Source: Roseovarius sp. MMSF_3281
GTDB taxonomy: Bacteria; Pseudomonadota; Alphaproteobacteria; Rhodobacterales; Rhodobacteraceae
Reading direction: 5' to 3'
Length of the DNA: 64,000 nt
Assembly (NCBI RefSeq): GCF_030733685.1
Contig: NZ_JASHIM010000002.1
Location: forward strand, 124,001 to 188,000
The stretch's first letter is position 1; each line of letters begins with the position of its first letter. The position numbers were made by a program, and so were the translations under genes. The notes under the pieces are model-generated. The model saw only the letters and a program-made list of their open reading frames with translations, had not been told where the DNA came from and did not search any database. Below are positions 28,347 to 37,411 of the stretch, piece by piece.

Positions 28347-29777
28347 TCAACCGCCCCATTTTCCAAATCCGAACATCATGTAATCGCGCTGGTAAACGCC
28401 TTTTGCCAGGGCTTCGAGGTCCTCGTCATAGATTTCGGACAAGGCAAAGGGGATGTCGTCTTGCGCCTTGGCCGGGCGCGGTGGCTTGGCATATCCCACC
28501 TGCTTGGCAAGCACTGGCAAAAGTGTGTCCATTTCGTCCTCGCGGATAATCATATCCGGCAGGGCAAACTCCCCCATCCCCTGCATGACCGAGGTTTGCG
28601 AGGCCCAATGGGCGTCGATCCTGATCCCGGTCTGCCCGGCAAGATTGGCCTTCAGAAACTCCAGAAAGGCACCGAAAGCCGCGCGATGGGCGCGCCGGTC
28701 GTAATCGGCCTCGGGATTGCCACCGGGAATCGGCAGCTTGTGGAAATTGCGCAGGGTCTTTCGGATATCCGAAAAGGTGCCCGGCCCCCGCATCAATATC
28801 CGCGTGCAAAACACGTGATGCGCGCGCGCCAAGGGGTGGCGCAACACGGTAAAGCTGCGGTGCTTGCGGTTGCGCCGCTTCCACTGTCGCAGGCCCTTCT
28901 GTTGCATCTTGGTGGGCAGGGTTTCCTCGGGCACACCATCCAAGGCCGCCATCCACGCCCGCACTTCGGCCTCGGGGCCGGCGCGCATCGGCATGTATAG
29001 AATGGGGGCCTTGGCCCCCGTCACATAGCCCGGCACACCGGGGCCGCGGCGCGGTTCGAAATTCGGGGTCCGCGTCAGGTTGAAGGGGTCCAACCCTGAC
29101 AGGCTGCGCTCCATCTCGTCAAAGTTTGAAACCTTGTCCTCAAGTCCGCTTGGGTTTTGTTTCTTGAGCGATCCATCCAGCGTCTCAAGCTGTTCATCGC
29201 TGCCCAGAAACCGCGCCAGGCCATTGATCACATCAAGGTTCTGCAAATCTTCATAGGCCACGTAAAACGCCGTCTGACCGGTGGTTTGCAGCCGGTTCAA
29301 AAGCATCACCTGAAATTCCTGAAGCCGCCCGACATGTTTTTGAAACTCCTCGCCGTCAAAGGCGATCTTGCTGTCCTTGCGGCGCTTGACGTTGGTCAGC
29401 TTCCATTGCCCCGTGGCCTGCGCGATCTTCCAGCTCACATAGCTGTCCACCGGATTGCGCGTCAGCACGATCTTGGCACAGCGCGGATCGTCCAAGGTGA
29501 TATCCAGAACGCGCTGATCATGGTTATTGAAAAACCGAAAGCCGCCCATGCCGTCGGAATGTTCCTTGATAGTGTTGATCAGGCGGGCCGGATCGGCATC
29601 TCGCATATCCTGCGTGACGCCCAGTATCTCGGTTCTGTTCGGATAGCCGATGAAATGCGGGTTGAATGCCTCGCCATGGCATTGAAAGCCGTCAAAGGCG
29701 TTCAGGTTGCTTTCCAGAAAGTTCGATCCGGTGCGCATTTCGGCGAACACCACGAAATAGTCAAAGGGGCCAGACAT
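28347..29777 (-). CDS. Tandem sulfotransferase-domain protein
   Basis: The protein has 476 residues with two sulfotransferase-like halves. The N-terminal half has the 5'-phosphosulfate loop RTGSNFLESNLN (about 14-25) and the 3'-phosphate element VLTRNPVDSYVS, as in NodH/Stf0 enzymes. The C-terminal half, from about 270, resembles the Sulfotransfer_2 family (VLRHPLARAHHVF, and YDEDLEALAKGVYQRDYMMF at the end). They probably transfer sulfate from PAPS to a surface polysaccharide. It lies 6 bp after the GT14 gene, within a glycosyltransferase cluster that also contains cysQ. Whether both halves are catalytic cannot be told from the sequence. Confidence 0.78.
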   Translation of the reverse strand: MSGPFDYFVVFAEMRTGSNFLESNLNAFDGFQCHGEAFNPHFIGYPNRTEILGVTQDMRDADPARLINTIKEHSDGMGGFRFFNNHDQRVLDITLDDPRCAKIVLTRNPVDSYVSWKIAQATGQWKLTNVKRRKDSKIAFDGEEFQKHVGRLQEFQVMLLNRLQTTGQTAFYVAYEDLQNLDVINGLARFLGSDEQLETLDGSLKKQNPSGLEDKVSNFDEMERSLSGLDPFNLTRTPNFEPRRGPGVPGYVTGAKAPILYMPMRAGPEAEVRAWMAALDGVPEETLPTKMQQKGLRQWKRRNRKHRSFTVLRHPLARAHHVFCTRILMRGPGTFSDIRKTLRNFHKLPIPGGNPEADYDRRAHRAAFGAFLEFLKANLAGQTGIRIDAHWASQTSVMQGMGEFALPDMIIREDEMDTLLPVLAKQVGYAKPPRPAKAQDDIPFALSEIYDEDLEALAKGVYQRDYMMFGFGKWGG

Positions 29778-29783
29778 GCGGGA

Positions 29784-31484
29784 TCATTGCACCAGATAGG
29801 GTTTCGGTTTGTTTTGCTGCGGTTCATGCGGGTCGTGCGCCACCGGGAAATCGCCCATCAAATAGGGGTGCATCCCTTGGTTCTTGAGGTTTTGAAGGAA
29901 TTGCCCGAACCCGCTCAGGTCCGACATGCGCGGAACCTCGGACAGCCCGCGCAGGTTTTGCTGGCCGATCTCGTCGATAATTGTCTGCAACGGCTCCATC
30001 GGGGCCTCGATGAATTCGGCCATGGTCCAAATGCGCACCCGCGCTTTCGTCCAAGGCGAGCGCAGAACCTCCAAATGCTTGCTTTCGGTCTGTTGCAGGC
30101 GCGCGGCCTCCTGCCGGATGTCCGAGAAATTGGCGTTGGACTTGAACAGCGGCACGGCCCAAGCACCGGTAATCACCGAGATTTGCGCATTGGGGTCTTT
30201 TGCAATATACCATTCGATCTTCTTGACATGGTCGCGCGGCCCCATTTGAAAGCATTGCCTTTCGCCGCGTGTGTTCCAGATCAGGCTCGTCAAAAAGGCC
30301 CGCGGGTTGTAATCGCGCAGGCTCGCACTGTCGCTGAGGGCCCCGTTCATAACCGTCTGTCTTTCCGAAAACTCGGCGCGCCCGGGGGCAAAAAGATGGC
30401 CGTGTACGCGTGTTCCTGTGGCCTTCGCCAGCCAGGTCTCGAAATTCTCAAAGAGGTCACTGAAGCCTTCGAACACCGAATACTGCGCGCAGGTCAGGCC
30501 GTTCTCGCGTCCTTCCACCGGAAAGCGGCTTTGCATCAAAAGGCCGGGCCGTCCGCGCGTCCGCCGTTCAACCGCCTTTGCGAAAATGCGGTCGATCTTG
30601 CCGGGGTTCGGTTCGGTCTGCTTCATCGCGCCGGCCTTGTCGGTCAGGAAGGCATCGTAAAGCCGGTTGGCAAAAGGCCATATCTTGCGCGCCACGAAAC
30701 AATCGGACCGGCGCAAAAGCTGTAGGTGATCGTCGTAAAAGATATGCGGTTTACCCTGGTAATCGAACTTCGACAGGGTCAGGGAACGGCTTTCGATCTG
30801 CCGCGAATATTGTCGCGCCAGCGTCTGGAAATAGCTTTCATCGGGAATCCACACCGTTTTGAAATAACGGTCATAGGTCTCGCGTTCGGGGTCCGACAGA
30901 ATGGCCGACAGGGTTTGCCGGGTCAGGCACCACCATTGGCTTCCCATGTGCGGGACAATGCCATTCGGGATACGTCGCTTGTACCCGACGGCACGTTGCA
31001 GCGCGACGTAGCGGTCAAACAGATAGCGATGCTTGCGCCATGAAAACGGGAACCGCAGGGTGAACCTTTCTTGGTCAAGCCCGCCGATTGTCCAAGGCAC
31101 ATCCGCGGTGGTTGCGGATTCGATGAAATCGGTTTGGGGCCGCTCGGCTAGGTAATCGATCAATTCCTGCACCGGGCGCAACGGCAGGCACGAACCGGAG
31201 GCAAGGTAAACATGCCGCACATCGGGAAATTGATCCAACATCAATTGCGATGCACTCTGCGTCGCCGCCACAAGGCCCCAAGTGCCCCACTCACAGCGAT
31301 GCCGCTTGGAAAAGCGAACATCCGGCAAATTCGACAGTGATTTCACAAAGGCATCATAGGTGGCTTTGGGTACGGATTTATCCGCGTGGATCACCAAGGG
31401 GCACCCGGCGGCGGCCCAATGGCGCGCCACCTGCTCGGCCCTGTCAAAGGCCGTATGCACCAGCATGACAATCCCGACACTCAC
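29784..31484 (-). CDS. GT14 core-2/I-branching-type glycosyltransferase
   Basis: I chose the GTG at 31484, which follows GAGGAAAGG with suitable spacing and lies 17 bp after the previous gene's stop; the frame stays open to 31739 but would overlap that gene. The product is 566 residues. The first ~300 resemble the Branch family of beta-1,6-N-acetylglucosaminyltransferases (VGIVMLVHTAFDRAEQVARH, then HRCEWGTWGLVAAT, HVYLASGSCLPLRP). The rest is a Rhodobacterales-type C-terminal extension without known function. There is no signal peptide, so it is probably cytoplasmic and acts on a surface glycan precursor. Confidence 0.75.
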   Translation of the reverse strand: MSVGIVMLVHTAFDRAEQVARHWAAAGCPLVIHADKSVPKATYDAFVKSLSNLPDVRFSKRHRCEWGTWGLVAATQSASQLMLDQFPDVRHVYLASGSCLPLRPVQELIDYLAERPQTDFIESATTADVPWTIGGLDQERFTLRFPFSWRKHRYLFDRYVALQRAVGYKRRIPNGIVPHMGSQWWCLTRQTLSAILSDPERETYDRYFKTVWIPDESYFQTLARQYSRQIESRSLTLSKFDYQGKPHIFYDDHLQLLRRSDCFVARKIWPFANRLYDAFLTDKAGAMKQTEPNPGKIDRIFAKAVERRTRGRPGLLMQSRFPVEGRENGLTCAQYSVFEGFSDLFENFETWLAKATGTRVHGHLFAPGRAEFSERQTVMNGALSDSASLRDYNPRAFLTSLIWNTRGERQCFQMGPRDHVKKIEWYIAKDPNAQISVITGAWAVPLFKSNANFSDIRQEAARLQQTESKHLEVLRSPWTKARVRIWTMAEFIEAPMEPLQTIIDEIGQQNLRGLSEVPRMSDLSGFGQFLQNLKNQGMHPYLMGDFPVAHDPHEPQQNKPKPYLVQ

Positions 31485-31501
31485 CCGTGACCGCCCTTTC
31501 C

Positions 31502-32512
31502 TCAAGCCCAGTTTCCCTTGGACATCAGCCCAAGAATTTCCAATTGACGCCAGTTTATATATTTCTCCGACCATTTGCACCAAAGGTCGGGGTTGTCGCG
31601 CAGACTTTCGGCATAGGCCTTGTATTCCATGCTTGCCGCGTAATGCTGTCCGCGTTCCAACTCTTCTTCCGCCTTGGCGGTAAAGGTATCCAGAAACTTG
31701 GTGTGAAGAAGGATGCCGCTGGCTTTCTCGCCGCCCCATTCGTCATACGTCAGGTTCAGGCCACGCGGCAAAACCATGTGGGTCGAACTGACATAGGCGT
31801 TTCGCTTGTCCCATTTGATCAGCGGTGTCTTGTTCAGGGCCGGGGCCTTCTTTGGATTTTCGCGAAAGAAAACCCGCGCCCTCGGGCCACCTTGAATCCA
31901 CAGGTTGCCAAAGGCCTTGTTCTTCTCGATCACGTAATTGCCCGGATCAAACCACGCCGCGATCTCAAGCGGGTCTTGCCCAAGCCGATAGGGCACCGCG
32001 TCGATCCGGCCCTTGGGATACATATCCAACAACATCGCGCCAAAGGATCGCACCTGCGAGGTATCCAGCCAATCGGTCAACGCCCGGATGGGGCGGGTGT
32101 CACAGAACGGGTAGATAAAGAATTCATCCGGATCGACAACAAGCGTCCAATGTCCATGGCCGTATTTCCCTTGAAGCCAGTTCAGCCAATCAACACCGAA
32201 ACGCGCCTTCTTGTAGCTGGCCTTAGTCGTCCAGAGCGAGACATCCTCCTGTCCCGCAAGGTATTCGCGCCCGCCGTCCTGGCTGTTGTTGTCGACCATA
32301 ATGAAATGCGACACGCCCAGATCACGGTAGTATTTCATGAAATAGGGCAGGCGCACGTATTCGTCGCGGAAGGTCGAGAACAAAAGAACATCGCCCGGTT
32401 TGATCTTGCTGGTGCGGTTTTGCACCGGCAACAGCGAAAAATGTTTTCGCCATGCGCGCACCTTGGCGCGCCTACGCTTCAGCCGCATGCGATATGATTG
32501 CAACGGCCGCAC
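31502..32512 (-). CDS. GT2-like glycosyltransferase (Glyco_tranf_2_4 type), copy 1
   Basis: The protein has 336 residues with a GTG start. Recognisable segments are DVLLFSTFRDEYVRLPYFM, HFIMVDNNSQDGG and VVDPDEFFIYP, which carries a DxD-like nucleotide-sugar and metal site. It is the same family as the gene at 32647-33669; both end in LMSKGNW plus one residue, so they are tandem paralogues. The N-terminal Arg/Lys-rich stretch may associate with the membrane. The donor and acceptor are unknown. Confidence 0.75.
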   Translation of the reverse strand: MRPLQSYRMRLKRRRAKVRAWRKHFSLLPVQNRTSKIKPGDVLLFSTFRDEYVRLPYFMKYYRDLGVSHFIMVDNNSQDGGREYLAGQEDVSLWTTKASYKKARFGVDWLNWLQGKYGHGHWTLVVDPDEFFIYPFCDTRPIRALTDWLDTSQVRSFGAMLLDMYPKGRIDAVPYRLGQDPLEIAAWFDPGNYVIEKNKAFGNLWIQGGPRARVFFRENPKKAPALNKTPLIKWDKRNAYVSSTHMVLPRGLNLTYDEWGGEKASGILLHTKFLDTFTAKAEEELERGQHYAASMEYKAYAESLRDNPDLWCKWSEKYINWRQLEILGLMSKGNWA

Positions 32513-32646
32513 CGGTTACCCCCTGCCTTTCGCCATGTTTGTCATGCTCGACTCTACCCCGCCAAACCTTAACACAATCTCGTTCTCTATTGAAAACAAA
32601 CCCTGTTTTTGATCTGGATTGTTTATCGTTTTGAAACCGCCTGCCG

Positions 32647-33669
32647 TCAAATCCAATTTCCCTTTGACATCAACCCCATGGCTTCAAGCTGCCGCCAACT
32701 GATGTACTTGGTCGATGCCCCGCACCACAGATCGGGGTCTTCGATAAGGCTGTCGTAGTAGGTGTCGTAAAGATCGCTGTTCGCGAAATGCTCACGGCGT
32801 CGTTTTTCTTCGGCAGACTTGTCCACGATGACATTCAGGAACTTGCTGTGCATCAAGATACCCGAGGCCATCTCGCCACCGTCTTCGGCATAGACATGGT
32901 TCAACCGGCGCGGCAGCAGGGAATGCGTGGAACTGACATAGGCAAACCTGCGGTTCCACCGGACCAGCGGTATTTTCCCCATGGTCGGTGCGCGGCGCGG
33001 CTCGTCCCCAAAAAAACACCGCGCCCGCACGCCGCCCTGAATCCACAGGTTTTGCAAATCCGGCTTGCGTTGGATCATGTAATTGCCGCCATCGAACCAG
33101 CACAGCGCCGAAAACGGATCATCGCCCGGGTGATAGGCATGCTCGCTCAATCGGCCCTTTGGATACATATCCAGCATCAGCGCCCCGAACGAATCCCGGC
33201 CCTCCCGCTCAAGCCAATCGGTCAATGCGGGTAAGGGCCGGGTGTCGTGATGCGGATAGATGAAAATCTCGTCGGCATCCAGGGTCAGGCACCAATGCCC
33301 ATGACCATGCCGCGCCAAAAGGGCGGTCAACCAATCCATCCCGAACCGCGACAGCTTGTAACTGTGCGGCGTGCCCCAAAGCGAGACGTCGGGTTGCCGG
33401 GCCAGAAACTCGGGCGTGCCATCGTTGCTGTTATTGTCCACGAACAAAAAATGCGCCACGCCCAAACGCCGGTGATGCTCAAGGAAATAGGGCAGGCGAA
33501 CCATCTCGTTTCGAACCGTCACCGCCGCCAGGATATCCCCCTTGGCAATCTGGTCGGTGCGATTGATCACGCTGCGAAGCTGAGGGCGTTTGCGCAGCGC
33601 GCGAAACAACAGGCGGCGGCGTTTCCACCGCAGCCTGTAAGCCAGTATCGGATCGTTCAAAACCGCCAT
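32647..33669 (-). CDS. GT2-like glycosyltransferase (Glyco_tranf_2_4 type), copy 2
   Basis: The protein has 340 residues and is closely related to the neighbour at 31502-32512. It has TVRNEMVRLPYFLEHHRRLG, HFLFVDNNSNDGT and TLDADEIFIYPH with the DxD-like motif. It lies upstream of copy 1 with a 134-bp gap, long enough for a separate promoter, though none is clear. It probably adds a sugar to the same polysaccharide. Confidence 0.75.
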   Translation of the reverse strand: MAVLNDPILAYRLRWKRRRLLFRALRKRPQLRSVINRTDQIAKGDILAAVTVRNEMVRLPYFLEHHRRLGVAHFLFVDNNSNDGTPEFLARQPDVSLWGTPHSYKLSRFGMDWLTALLARHGHGHWCLTLDADEIFIYPHHDTRPLPALTDWLEREGRDSFGALMLDMYPKGRLSEHAYHPGDDPFSALCWFDGGNYMIQRKPDLQNLWIQGGVRARCFFGDEPRRAPTMGKIPLVRWNRRFAYVSSTHSLLPRRLNHVYAEDGGEMASGILMHSKFLNVIVDKSAEEKRRREHFANSDLYDTYYDSLIEDPDLWCGASTKYISWRQLEAMGLMSKGNWI

Positions 33670-33728
33670 GGTGTTCCGTGTTCAGCCTTCGGCCCGTTCA
33701 CGCAAAACACCCCGATTGCGGCTGGCGC

Positions 33729-34622
33729 TTATTGGGCTGCCTTCCGTGCATGAACCACGTCATTCAGATAGGCCCAAAGATCGTCGCGCAGATCGTCGCG
33801 GTCCAGGGCGAAGGCAACTGACGCCTGCAGGAACCCGGCCTTTGAGCCACAATCGAACCGCTGGCCCTCGAAGCGAAAGCCATAGACTTCCTCGCCGCTT
33901 TCGCGGGCCTCGTCGATGGCATCGGTCAGTTGGATTTCGCCACCCGCCCCCGATTTCTTCTTGTTGAGGTTGCGCAGGATCTGCGGCGTCAGGATATAGC
34001 GCCCGATCACGGCAAGGTTCGACGGGGCGGTCCCCTTCTGCGGCTTCTCGACCATGCCCTTGGTCGAAACGATCCGGCCCATGTCCTCCTTGATGTCCAG
34101 CACACCATAGGATGAGGCCTGATCGTCGGAAACTTCCATCGCGGCAACCATGTTGTTTTGGGTCTCCTCGTAGGCCTCGACCATCTGCGCAAGACAGGAT
34201 TGCTCGGCGGCGATCACATCGTCGGGAAGGATCACGGCAAAGGGTTCATTCGCGATCAAGCGCCGCGCGCACCAAACCGCATGTCCAAGGCCAAGGGGCT
34301 TGTGCTGCCGCATATAAGCCACTTCGCCGCTGTCCATGTTGGTGTTTTTCAGGATCTCAAGAAGTTCATCCTTGCCCTTCTTGCGCAATTCCTGTTCCAG
34401 CTGCGGCGCGCTGTCAAAGTAATCCTCAAGCGCGCCTTTGCCGCGCGAGGTGACAAAGATGAATTCCTTGATCCCTGCCTCGCGGGCCTCGTCGATGGCA
34501 TATTGCACCAAGGGGCGATCGACCAGGGTCATGATTTCCTTGGGCACCGATTTGGTCGCCGGCAGGAACCGTGTTCCCAAGCCCGCCACGGGAAAGATCG
34601 CCTTCGTTACCTTGCTTCGCAT
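33729..34622 (-). CDS. galU: UTP-glucose-1-phosphate uridylyltransferase
   Basis: The protein has 297 residues. It begins with the GalU signature KAIFPVAGLGTRFLPATK and continues with SVPKEIMTLVDRPLVQYAID; the later EKP and FEGQRFDCGSK elements are also present. It makes UDP-glucose for exopolysaccharide, LPS and capsule synthesis. It sits among glycosyltransferases, consistent with precursor supply. An AGGTAGA ribosome site lies just before the ATG. Confidence 0.95.
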   Translation of the reverse strand: MRSKVTKAIFPVAGLGTRFLPATKSVPKEIMTLVDRPLVQYAIDEAREAGIKEFIFVTSRGKGALEDYFDSAPQLEQELRKKGKDELLEILKNTNMDSGEVAYMRQHKPLGLGHAVWCARRLIANEPFAVILPDDVIAAEQSCLAQMVEAYEETQNNMVAAMEVSDDQASSYGVLDIKEDMGRIVSTKGMVEKPQKGTAPSNLAVIGRYILTPQILRNLNKKKSGAGGEIQLTDAIDEARESGEEVYGFRFEGQRFDCGSKAGFLQASVAFALDRDDLRDDLWAYLNDVVHARKAAQ

Positions 34623-34853
34623 TCTACCTGTTCCTCGTTCACATACCGTTTAACGGAGATCTTTGTCCTCACCCTCAATGATTAGGACCGAAAGGTGAAG
34701 AAATTTAGGTGCAAATTGTAGTTTTTTTGGGGAAATTGGCCCATAAACCACGCTTCTGGATTGTACTGACGCGTTCCGCCTTTAACCCGGTCCATCAGCG
34801 AAAGGCGAAGCGCGTGTATCGCTTGGCTTTTGACCTGCATTTCGCGCACCGCT

Positions 34854-35654
34854 TCAGGGCATGCCCATTTCTGACATCATGGCCTCCAGTCGCGGCACGT
34901 CTTCGGGGTTGTTCAACTCCCAAAACTGTCGTCCGCGCGATTGCACTTCAACACACAGGATACGCCGCCCGCGTTCAAGAAAGCGAAGTTGCTCCAACCC
35001 CTCAAGGCCCTCCAGCGGGCCGGCCTGCCACGTCGGATAGTGTGACAGGGCATCGGGGCGATACGCATAAACGCCGACGTGATGGAACACGGGCGTTTCA
35101 TCGGTATCTGCATAATACGACCCGGTATAGGGGATGACCTCTTTCGAGAAATACAGCGCATGCCCCCCCGTGCCGAAAACGGCGGTCGTGCCGCCGACAC
35201 GGCCATTCGCCCGATCTTCCAGGAACCCGTTCAGCGCCCGACCGTCACAGCGCAAGACCGGTGTGGCAAGGTCGGCCTGGTCGTCCTCGCGAAGACCGCG
35301 CACAAGATCCTCGATAAACCAATGCGGGGTCAGCGGGGCATCGCCCTGCAAATTCACCACGATCTCATACCCGCCGCCCAGCGCCTCATGCGCCTCGGCA
35401 CAGCGTTCCGTTCCGTTGGCGCAGGCCTCCGAGGTCATGACAACCTCGGCGCCAAAGGCCGCGCAGGCGGTCTTGATACGCGCGTCGTCGGTGGCGACAA
35501 CCACACGCTCCACATCCGCAACACCCTGCGCGGCCTCCCACGAACGGCGGATCAGGCTTTTCGACTCGCCGGTTGCCCCGCGCAACTCGGCAAGCGGTTT
35601 GCCGGGATAGCGGGACGAGGCATAGCGGGCGGGAATGACAACCAGAACCGACAT
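34854..35654 (-). CDS. kdsB: 3-deoxy-manno-octulosonate cytidylyltransferase
   Basis: The protein has 266 residues. It starts VVIPARYASSRYPGKPLAEL, the KdsB nucleotide-binding motif, and later has VNLQGDAPLTPH. KdsB forms CMP-Kdo, the activated sugar of LPS inner core and of the poly-Kdo linker of ABC-exported capsules. Its ATG overlaps the cysQ stop by 1 bp (TAATG), implying coupled translation. Confidence 0.92.
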   Translation of the reverse strand: MSVLVVIPARYASSRYPGKPLAELRGATGESKSLIRRSWEAAQGVADVERVVVATDDARIKTACAAFGAEVVMTSEACANGTERCAEAHEALGGGYEIVVNLQGDAPLTPHWFIEDLVRGLREDDQADLATPVLRCDGRALNGFLEDRANGRVGGTTAVFGTGGHALYFSKEVIPYTGSYYADTDETPVFHHVGVYAYRPDALSHYPTWQAGPLEGLEGLEQLRFLERGRRILCVEVQSRGRQFWELNNPEDVPRLEAMMSEMGMP

Positions 35655-36457
35655 TACGCCGATTTCAACTCCACCGAAGGCGAATAGGCAATGAAGAACG
35701 GGTTGGCATAACCTTCCTTGCCATAGGTCAGCGGGCTGTGATCATCGAAACGCACCACGCGACCGCCCGCGCCATGCAACACCGCATGGCCTGCGGCGGT
35801 ATCCCATTCCATCGTGCGCCCGACCCGTGGATAGACATCCGCCTCGCCTGTCGCGATCAAACAGAACTTGAGCGACGACCCCGCGCTTTTCATGTCCTTG
35901 ACGGCATATTTGTTGATGTAATCCTCGGTGGCCTGATCGCGGTGCGATTTGCTGGCCACCACCATCAGGGCGCTGTTATCGGCATTCGACACCTCGATCG
36001 GGTGCACAACCCCCATGGTATCGGCAACAAAGGGGGCCACTTCTTCCGCCGAACGGCCATCCGCCAGCGTCAGGAACATCCGCTCGCGCGCCGGGGCATA
36101 GACAACCCCCCGGGTCGGCACGCCGTTTTCCACATAAGCAATATTGACCGTGAAATCGCCGCGCCGGTTGATGAATTCCTTGGTGCCATCCAAAGGATCG
36201 ACAATCAGGAAGGTCTCGCCGGTCATGCTGTGCGAATTGGCCTGCTCTTCGGTGATCAAAAGCACATCGGGAAATTCGGCGCGCAATCCCGCCGAGATCA
36301 GGGCATCGGCGGCCTCATCGGCCTCGGTGACCGGGCTGTCATCCGATTTAACCTTCACGTCGAAATCGTCGGAATTGTAAATTTCCATGATCCTGTCGCC
36401 TGCCTCCAGGGCCAAGCGGCGCATCACGGCCACAAGTTTTTCGTAATCCAATGTCAC
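35654..36457 (-). CDS. cysQ: 3'(2'),5'-bisphosphate nucleotidase
   Basis: The protein has 267 residues of the inositol-monophosphatase fold: metal-binding LITEEQ, DPLDGTKEFINRRGDFTVN and MEWDTAAGHAVL. CysQ hydrolyses PAP, the product of PAPS-dependent sulfotransfer, to AMP. The frame begins with GTG at 36457, but a GGAG site lies only 1 nt from it; a TTG at 36451 would have a better 7-nt spacing, so the product may start two residues later. It is the first gene of the cysQ-kdsB pair. Confidence 0.9.
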   Translation of the reverse strand: MTLDYEKLVAVMRRLALEAGDRIMEIYNSDDFDVKVKSDDSPVTEADEAADALISAGLRAEFPDVLLITEEQANSHSMTGETFLIVDPLDGTKEFINRRGDFTVNIAYVENGVPTRGVVYAPARERMFLTLADGRSAEEVAPFVADTMGVVHPIEVSNADNSALMVVASKSHRDQATEDYINKYAVKDMKSAGSSLKFCLIATGEADVYPRVGRTMEWDTAAGHAVLHGAGGRVVRFDDHSPLTYGKEGYANPFFIAYSPSVELKSA

Positions 36458-36589
36458 TCTCCGATAGTCTAATGGCGCGGTAAAAACTCCGCATATTGCG
36501 AGATTGCCTGCCGCCCCTTATGATACTTGGGTAACCGGACAGCAAGAAATCCGTGCAATAAATCCAGCAGGCAGCCGGGCAGCGACGAC

Positions 36590-37411
36590 ATGTTCCAGAA
36601 CGTTAGGCCAAAATCCAAGCTTCATTCGGCCATCGCGCTGGTCGAATTGATCTATCACGCCACCGTTCGAAGCGTTCGGAAATCCCATGGCAACGCGCTT
36701 TGGGCGCTGGGCAGCAACATGATGCAGGCGGTTATTTTCGTCATGGCCTTCTATGTCATGTTCTCGATCCTCGGCCTGAAGGGCGCGCGCCTGCGCGGTG
36801 ACTTCCTGCTTTACATGATGTCCGGCATTTTCCTGTTCATGACCCATGTGAAAGCGCTCGGGGCTGTCGTCGGGGCGGAAGGGCCGTCATCGCCGATGAT
36901 GCAGCACGCGCCGATGAACACCATCATCGCGATCGCCTCCACGGCACTGGCCTCGCTTTACATTCAGGTCCTGTCGATGGCGATGATCCTGTTTGTCTAC
37001 CACGTGGCTGTCACCCCGTTCGAGGTGGACGAGCCCCTGGCGGCCATCGGCATGCTTTTGCTGTCATGGTTCGCGGGTGTGGTGATCGGCCTTTGCCTGC
37101 TGGCGATCAAGCCGTGGTTTCCAACGGTCGTGGGAATCTTCACCACCGTCTACCAGCGCGTCAACATGATCGCCTCGGGCAAGATGTTCGTGGCCAATTC
37201 CCTGCCGCCCTCCATGCTTGCCATGTTCGACTGGAATCCGCTTTTCCATACCATCGACCAATGCCGCGGCTTTACGTTCGGCAACTACTTTCCACGCAAT
37301 TCTTCATGGGAATACCCGCTTTACGTAAGCCTTGCCTTGCTCATGATCGGGTTGATGGGCGAATTCTATACCCGGCAATACGCCTCAAGCAGCTGGAACG
37401 CCCGCCGATGA
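36590..37411 (+). CDS. ABC-2 type polysaccharide export permease (KpsM-like)
   Basis: I chose the ATG at 36590, giving 273 residues; the frame opens to a TTG at 36527. Six hydrophobic segments in the ABC-2 pattern are visible, with a charged cytoplasmic N-terminus. The C-terminal part NPLFHTIDQCRGFTFGNY is typical of permeases for capsule or O-antigen export. No partner ATPase lies in the window, and the next gene is unrelated. It is divergent from cysQ-kdsB. Capsule export by a pathway with a Kdo linker is plausible but inferred. Confidence 0.82.
   Translation: MFQNVRPKSKLHSAIALVELIYHATVRSVRKSHGNALWALGSNMMQAVIFVMAFYVMFSILGLKGARLRGDFLLYMMSGIFLFMTHVKALGAVVGAEGPSSPMMQHAPMNTIIAIASTALASLYIQVLSMAMILFVYHVAVTPFEVDEPLAAIGMLLLSWFAGVVIGLCLLAIKPWFPTVVGIFTTVYQRVNMIASGKMFVANSLPPSMLAMFDWNPLFHTIDQCRGFTFGNYFPRNSSWEYPLYVSLALLMIGLMGEFYTRQYASSSWNARR

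Noticed and set aside
31485..31739. Longer N-terminus of the GT14 gene up to 31739
   Set aside because: It would overlap the preceding glycosyltransferase by more than 200 bp, and the added residues are low-complexity and unlike the family.
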